From Impatiens glandulifera (lineage: Eukaryota; Streptophyta; Magnoliopsida; Ericales; Balsaminaceae), in assembly GCF_907164915.1 (NCBI RefSeq), contig NC_061866.1:24879905-24943904 (forward strand): a stretch of 64,000 nucleotides of DNA, given 5' to 3'. Both the position numbers and the translations under genes were made by a program. Shown in pieces: positions 57,819-64,000 of this stretch. The notes under the pieces are model-generated. The model worked only from the letters and a program-made list of their open reading frames with translations, made no database searches and was not told the origin of the DNA. How positions within the stretch are numbered: the stretch's first letter is position 1; each line of letters begins with the position of its first letter.

Positions 57819-58138
57819 TATTGAAGTAAATCGCTCTTCACTTATAGAATATTTGTATTCATATTGAATTGAAGCGCTCTTCACTTATAGAATATTTCTA
57901 TTCATATTGAAGTGAAGCGCTCTTCACTTATAGGATATTTCTATTCAAATTGAAGTGAAGCGCTCTTCACTTATAGGATATCTATAAATACTAGTGAAGT
58001 GAAGCGCTCTTCACTTATAGGATATATGTAAATACTAGTGAAGTGAAGCGCTCTTCACTTTTACGATTTCTATAAATACTAGTGAAGTGAAGCGCTCTTC
58101 ACTTATAGGATTTCTGTAAATACTAGTGAAGTGAAGCG
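57819..58138. repeat. hairpin tandem array, about eight units
   Basis: Units of about 45-60 bp each hold arms AAGTGAAG and CTTCACTT around CGCT, a perfect 8-bp inverted repeat, separated by TATAGGATTTCTGTAAATAC or a related spacer. The first two units have damaged left arms. The last hairpin is cut in its loop by the solo LTR at 58139, and its second half is at 59356-59372. Confidence 0.92.
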
Positions 58139-59355
58139 TGTTAGGATCTAGGTCGCGGCTGGGGAACCGGGGTCTGGTCGGTTATCGCGTCTCACTGAAA
58201 GGTGGTGATTAATCTGGTTAAAGATTAATACCGGGATTTCAATACTACACAAACTGTTACAAACCCTTGAACCGAGTTCAAGCACGGAAGTGGTTTATTT
58301 CAGGTTGAAGCAGCACACACACAAGATAGGCAGAACCGGATTTGGGTAGGATAGGTTTGGAGATTGCTGGGTCGGTTTTGTAACTCAGTAAGTCAGTTTA
58401 GGTAGTGTTGAATCGGTTATAGCACGGTATAAGTAGGTTAGTACAGATCGGTTAGAAAGTAGAACCGGCAGAAAGTAAATAACAAGACATGTTTTTATGG
58501 ATGTTCGGAGATAAAACTCCTACGTCACCCCTTCCTCTCGAAACCGCGAGAAGGATATTCACTAAGGAATACAAACACAATCCGATCGAGACTTATTTCC
58601 TGCTCGATAACACCCATACAATTTTAACCGAAATTGTAAATATACTTCAAATACGCGTTTAAGTTTCTAGAGATAGAACACAATTTCTTACTTAGGCTGT
58701 AGAAAGTTCAGAACTTGTAACCGCATTTATTCCTCTTCAGCTCCTTCTTTTATAGGTGAAATGTGCCAATGGTCACATTTCATTTCCTTGAATCTGATTG
58801 GTTGAGCAGAGGTTCAGTGATTCAGACCTGGCGGTCTAGTCTTCAGTCCTGGCGGTCTAGTCTTCCAGTGTGTAGGTCAAACCGGCTAGGTTTGTCTTTT
58901 ACTCAATATGGCAACTGTCGGTTGGACAATTGCCTGTACCTGGAAGATTGCCTTTCTGATTTATCCTGGAGTGGAAAGATCTTGTAGGACGGTCTTCTGC
59001 AGCCTGCAGACTATCCTCAGACTTGTATGAATATGACAATATTAAGTATGTTCCTTCGGTATCATTCTCAACAGATACCCGAAGTATCTATTTGTGCTGG
59101 TCGGTTGTTTATGTTAACCGGATGACTTCCGGTTTTTCCATAGCTTCTGATTGACCGACTGTTCAATGATTCTGGCCTTCTGATTTGACCGATCTTGTCT
59201 TTCTTGTTTGGTCAGGTTTTTGGTCGGTTTGATTGCTTGACCGGTTGAGTTTCTTAACCGGTTGAGTAATTTGACCAGTTGAATTCTTTGCCTATTCCTG
59301 TACAAGAGATTTGTTTTTGTTAAGTTTTATTTAGCCGATCTAATTTTATCTAACA
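58139..59355 (-). repeat. solo LTR (family X, copy B)
   Basis: Reverse complement of copy A at 35574, starting TGTTAGGATCTAGGTCGC and ending TTTTATCTAACA. Flanked by AAGCG on both sides (58134-58138 and 59356-59360). The plus-strand ttttATAGG near 58,750 corresponds to the TATA box of copy A, which gives the minus orientation. Confidence 0.9.
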
Positions 59356-59415
59356 AAGCGTTCTTCACTTATATTTCATTCATTTTACAAGCATCTTTAT
59401 ATTATGTTGAGATGA

Positions 59416-61800
59416 ATGTTTATTTTCTCCACGTTCTATAATTGACCAACGAATCTGCGAGTTGTCAGCGTCAATTGAATTTCGAAGAAAACGGAGAACC
59501 TTTGGAGGACATCGCAACCAACTTGATTCCACATTTATGTCGGGAATTTGAGAGGGAAGAAGATGCCTACGAATTCTATTTAGCATACACTAAAATAATA
59601 GGCTTTGGTATAAGGTGCAGTTCAAATCATGATGACAAAGATGATTTTTTACTGGATAGAGTTTTTTTGTTGTAGTGCACAGGGTGAAAGGAGAAAAGAC
59701 AAACGGGATATTTAAGTGAAACGTAGCCGTTCTTCAACGAGGTTCGGTTGTGAAGCGAAATTGAGGATAAAAAGGGCAGCAAATGGAAAGTTTGAAGTGG
59801 TAACTTTTATTAGTGAGTATTGTCATCCTCTTGCAAGTCCAAAGAAAACTCACCTATATAAATGCCATAGGAATATTTCAGTATCTACAGGCTTACACAT
59901 TGAGATGACAAATAATGTGGGAATCCCTCCAAAGGCATCACATGCTCTAATGGCCAAACAAATCGGTGGTAGGGACAATCTTGGTTTTATTCCTGAATAT
60001 TACAAAAATTACTTGAGATAAAAAAGAACCAGAGATTGTAATTTTGGGGATATAAGGGTGTATTAGAGTATTTGCAGAAAAAGCAATCAGACGATCCAAG
60101 TTTTTATATTGCTTTTCAACTTGATGTGAACGATTTGATAACGAATATTTTTGGTGTGATTCCAACATGCGATCTGATTATTCATACTTCGGAGACGTTG
60201 TTAGTTTCGACACGACCTACAAGAAGAATAAGGAAAGTTTTCCAGTTGCACTTTTTGTAGGTGTGAATCATCACAAATAATCTATTATTTTTGGTGCAGC
60301 TCTATTATACGATAAAACTGCTATAACTTTTGAATGGTTGTATGAGACTTTCACCACAACTATGCGTGGGAAAAAACCTAAAACAATTCTTACAGATCAA
60401 GACGCGGCCATGGCCAAGGCCTTAGCGTCTACATTGCCCGAAACAAATCATCGACTCTATATTTGGAACATATTTCAAAATGCAGCCATACATTTAAGCT
60501 CTGTGTTTCATAATTTCAGAGAATTTTCGAGGGATTTTTCTTCATTTATATATGATTTTGATAAAGAGGTAGAGTTTTTTGAAGCCTGTAATCAAATGTT
60601 GACAAACTATGGGCTTGAAAACAACGACTGGTGAGGCGTATGTTTAGCATTAGGCGAAAGTGGGCATTAGTGCATGGACGATATATGTTTTGTGCTGATA
60701 TGACGACAACATAGAGAAGTGAGAGCATGAACAGTGTGTTGAAAAGTATTGCTCCTACAAACACAAGTTCTTAGAATATTTCAAACACTTTGGAAGACTA
60801 ATTGACGATAGAAGATATGATGTGTTGAAGGATGATTTCAAATCAATTACCAGCAAACAAAGTCTGAACTATCCAGTTTTGATCTTAAAGGATGCACCAG
60901 TGTTTACACTCCAGAGGTATTTAAGTGGTTTGAACAACAATGGTTTATGTCGCATGATTGTGGTGTAGAAATGTTAGAGGATGTCGACACACACAGAAAA
61001 TATAAAGTAACCCCCCACAATAGGAGATACCCGCATACAGTTACAGTACACAATAATGATGATAATATCGAGTGTAGCTGCTGTAAATTTGAATTTGGAA
61101 GGATTTTGTGTGCTCACATTCTAAAGATTTTCACGACGATTGACGTGTTGAAGATTCCTCCTGCGTTGATATTAAAGAGGTGGACAAGAACTGACAAAGA
61201 TGGATATTTTGGAACTGATCCACTAGTGCACAATAGTAATGTTGATTCGAGTGAGCTTCAAAATATAAGATACAGAGATTTGTGTGGGTTGTCCATGCAT
61301 TTATTTACAAAGTCTAATGAAAGAGATGACACATATAGGCATGTGAAAGAAATTATGCTTAGCCAGTGTAAGTATGTGGATAAAAAATTACAGGAGGATA
61401 TAAATATGCAAACTCCACCAGTTGTATCAGGTTCTAGTGAGGGTGCCCCCACTCGAGCGAAAGGAATGAAAACTAAGATGACAACGAAGTCTGGTAAGAG
61501 AAGGAAAGGTGGACTAGAGAAGAATTCAAGAAAAAGAAAAACAACAAGAAAAACAATGGTATCACCAATAAATCCGGTATGTAATTGATCGCTTAACTAC
61601 TTTACTAATAATTGGGTTATTACTCTTCATTTATTAACAACTTTTAAATTGATATACCGTTCTAGCCAAATGCAATGCCAACAACGACAACTACTCAATT
61701 CTCAACTCCTCAACAATGGGACGAAAGTTTCAGCATGGATGCTGATACTCCTTTCACTGTTCTTTTGTCATCTCAACTCTCGAATTCCAGTTTCATGTGA
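59416..61800 (+). pseudogene. FAR1/FRS-type MULE transposase pseudogene
   Basis: Blocks in order: FEREEDAYEFYLAYTKIIGF and GIRCSS (FAR1 DNA-binding domain, 59,530-59,640); TRFGCEAKLRIKR and GKFEVVTFISEYCHPLASP (its second half); [18 protein letters not shown] and [13 protein letters not shown] (MULE DDE transposase core); KTILTDQDAAMAKALAS; NIECSCCKFEFGRILCAHIL (SWIM zinc finger, about 61,065-61,130); and a basic C-terminal tail. A final exon at 61666-61800 joins 61576 by a GT-AG intron and ends ...LSNSSFM. At least four stops or frame changes, such as near 59,655 and 59,714, make it non-functional. It could be a dead MULE transposase or a dead FRS gene. The surrounding repeats favour the MULE. 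Confidence 0.87.
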
Positions 61801-61984
61801 AAGTTGAAATATATTTGTTTGTAAGTTTGATTTGAAACCATTATATGCATGCATGGGGGTTGATGTAAAACAATGACCAAATTAATGATTTAATGAAAAC
61901 CTATTGATCAGTTCATGTGAACACTTCATTTTTACGTTTGCCTCTGTGAAACCATGAACTCCGTTAAGAAAGTAGAGATTACGT

Positions 61985-62470
61985 ATGGTATGCCTTGAGG
62001 TTCATGGAAAACCTCTAAGACATCCATGTAAGATCATTTGTAAAACATGCGAACCATACTTCGCTTCAATTACTTTATATTCTTATAGAATCGGGCAAAA
62101 CTTCCTTCGCGCAGGATACATGGAAGGCGGAATGAAGAGATCCGCCTATCAGGGCAAAACATACTTAGCCTTAAGTATTTTCTTACCCCGACGCTCATGT
62201 AAAACCCCCAACACATCCATGAAAAGACAGTTCACCTATTATGTAAAAACATTTACTCATGCATGTAAATACATAAATTCGCTTAGATTATTTATTTTGA
62301 AATTAAAAAAAAATTAAACTAAGCAAAGGACGGGATCGAAGCATCCTTCGCTTCAATTAGTTTATATTCTTATAGAATCGGGCAAAACTTCCTTCGCGCA
62401 GGATACATGGAAGGCGGAATGAAGAGATCCGCCTATCAGGGCGAAACATACTTAGCCTTAAGTATTTTCT
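61985..62470. repeat. second array of the about 290-bp repeat
   Basis: Two units (about 62,040-62,335 and 62,336-62,470) match the 51,720-52,960 array in the same orientation: GAATGAAGAGATCCGCCTAT, AAGTATTTTCTTAC, CATGTAAAACCCCCAACAC, and GATCGAAGCATCCTTCG. Confidence 0.9.
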
Positions 62471-62705
62471 GTTTAGTCACTATTTGGAGCGAAGATTCCC
62501 TCTCATGAACAATGTTTTTCATGCGAAGCTAACTTCATTAATTTCTTATTTTCTGTTTAGTCACTGTTTAGAGCGAAGATTCCCTCTCCTGAACAATGTT
62601 TTTCATGCCAAGCTAGCTTCATTAATTTTTTATTTTTCGTTTAGTAACTGTTTAGAGCGAAAATTCCCTCTCCTGAACAATGTTTTTCATGAAAAACCTC
62701 CAGAA
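62471..62705. repeat. 85-bp tandem repeat, three units
   Basis: The phrase GTTTAGTCACTGTTTAGAGC, GAAGATTCCCTCTCCTGAAC, AATGTTTTTCATGC repeats at about 62,471, 62,556 and 62,638. The first unit ends with GCGAAGCTAACTTC. Confidence 0.9.
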
Positions 62706-62877
62706 CATCCATATAAACACATTTGAACTTCATTGTTCAAACTTTCGTTCTACTAAGTTAAATAACTTAATTAACAAAACTCACATTTATACTGAAACAA
62801 TATGTATACATTTTCATTCATATACAATATCAACTTAAATTATTTTAAAATTATAATTTCACAATCTGTATACATTT

Positions 62878-63790
62878 TCAAATTAATCCACTGATCCATT
62901 TCTGGTAGTCCTCGTAGACGGTTCCCCTTATTTTGTTTAGATCCGACCCAATGATACGCCACATGTACATTATCCTCAAGGAATTTATTCGTGAGCACCG
63001 TGTGTTTTTATCGTAGAAGCTAGTTCTCCAACCCTTGATTTTACCTTCATATGACTCCATGTGTCTCATGCAGTAAACCCCGCAATCAATGACATTCTTT
63101 CTATCCTTCCATGACAATTCTAAACATGTCATTGACAACTTGGAGAACTTTGCACCAAGAACGGGGTCTACTTCGTCCATAAATCGTGTAAGGTAGTGAT
63201 CCTGGTACATAATGAATAACATGATGTAATGTACAATAACCAAAATTTTATGGCGACTAAACATGATGAAAAGCGAAGTTTAGTGTATTACCAAAAGGAG
63301 GACATTCTTATATCTTATCTCGTAGGGCGATTTTATCACCTTCCTGTTGTCAATTATTTGAATTTCCTTTTCTATGATGTTATAACAAACCAAGTAAAAA
63401 TGGCCCTGATCAATGATTGGGAAAAACATCTACAAATACAATTAAAGCATATAAGATTTCATAGAGGTGTACATGCTATTAAATGATATGACAACGACAT
63501 ATTTACTTACAAGGTCCGATTTCAGGTAGTCTACTTTTTTCATCTTGAAATTCTTACATTCATTATAGAACCTCGAATCGAATGCTTCTTTAGAATCATT
63601 CCCATTTACATTAAAAGTCTGTTTACAGCATAGTTTGTATTATAACACTAATAACGTCATTGATAAACAATAGTGTTAGTACAACTTACGGTGATCACGG
63701 TTGTGAAGAACAACTTATTGTGTGGGGATTTTACTTTTCTCCTACAAATGTCATTCAATATATACGACCAAACATCAACAATCATACTGT
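62878..63790 (-). CDS. Ulp1-like (C48) cysteine protease, C-terminal exons; 5' part outside window
   Basis: Four exons with GT-AG borders join in frame: 63690-63790, 63511-63618, 63292-63429 and 62878-63201. They read SMIVDVWSYILNDICRRKV, YNECKNFKMKKVDYLKSDL, MFFPIIDQGHFYLVCYNIIE (catalytic His in GHFYLV), IQIIDNRKVIKSPYEIRY (catalytic Asp) and NVIDCGVYCMRHMESYEGKI (catalytic Cys in DCGVYC), then a C-terminal tail to a TGA. This is the SUMO-protease-like fold. The triad is intact and no stop interrupts it. Upstream exons lie in 63,791-64,000 or beyond. Such genes are often carried by plant Mutator-like elements, and a FAR1/MULE pseudogene lies convergently 1 kb away. Confidence 0.85.
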
Positions 63791-64000
63791 CTACCCCAAC
63801 GATCAACAGCCAAGGAAAGCATGTTCGTGCGCGTTAGGTGGATAGTTAGTGTATCAGTAAAAAATAACATTGCACTGCAGAAGACAATAAAACATGTTTG
63901 AGAATGAGGTACAAAGTACATATGAAATAAGAATGTAGAGGAAATATTACGTTTGTCCTAGTCCCTTATTATATACGAAACCCACAATTATCTTCTGCAT
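63791..64000 (-). other. probable intron/upstream sequence of the Ulp1-like gene
   Basis: No clear exon could be assigned. Minus-strand reading shows stops in all frames near 63,840-63,870. Confidence 0.4.

Noticed and set aside
59416..61800. Functional FAR1/FRS light-signalling gene
   Set aside because: Several stops and frame changes lie within the DNA-binding and transposase domains, so it is annotated as a pseudogene.
51575..62720. The two about 290-bp arrays as terminal inverted repeats of one MULE
   Set aside because: They have the same orientation, so they cannot be the inverted termini. They may be subterminal or independent repeats.

Overview
The window is plant nuclear DNA, most likely from an eudicot. 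It has a 19-exon intron-rich gene, AT-rich spacers, Ty1/copia and Ty3/gypsy LTR retrotransposons with target-site duplications (TSDs), LINE remains, a FAR1/MULE-type transposase pseudogene and an Ulp1-like protease gene. I could not fix the species. No prokaryotic or organellar signal is seen.

Layout. 1-10,150: a nest of transposon pieces. A decayed minus-strand LINE is broken up by a truncated Copia element (about 1497-3464) and by a minus-strand LTR (4177-4910). That LTR is itself split by a 3.6-kb non-coding LTR element (4911-8527, TSD GTCAT). 12,380-24,167 (minus): one complete conserved gene, the large nuclear cap-binding subunit CBP80/ABH1. All 19 coding exons join in frame to 867 codons plus stop. 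24,317-25,620 and 48,501-49,730: one array of about 330-bp tandem repeats, split in two by the next element. 25,621-48,500 (minus): an Ogre/Tat-type Ty3/gypsy element with perfect TSD AACAC, LTRs of about 3.4 kb, a duplicated Ogre-type ORF1, gag, protease, RT and RNase H remains, and no recognisable integrase. It carries two later insertions: a solo LTR (35,574-36,745, TSD GGTTG) and an internally deleted Copia (42,532-45,894, TSD GAGAA) inside its 5' LTR.

51,575-64,000: a repeat-rich segment with short inverted motifs of the form GAAG-N4-CTTC. Among the repeats lie a BARD1/ROW1-like BRCT fragment with a premature stop, a gag-only gypsy element (TSD CAATC), a hairpin tandem array split by a second copy of the solo-LTR family (TSD AAGCG), a FAR1/FRS-MULE transposase pseudogene with a SWIM zinc finger, and the C-terminal exons of an apparently intact Ulp1 (C48) protease gene that runs off the right edge. 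The simplest reading is part of a large Mutator-like element of the transposase-plus-Ulp1 type that picked up a host gene fragment. Its termini were not found.

The most unusual signal is a set of hairpin arrays whose stems vary between copies while pairing is kept. About 15 lie at 29,146-30,155 in the Ogre element, each with an NACA loop. Others lie at 31,782-32,060, in the internal region of the non-coding element at 6,480-6,815, and at 57,819-58,138. All coordinates, splice sites and translations were read by eye; no alignment, folding or database search was run.
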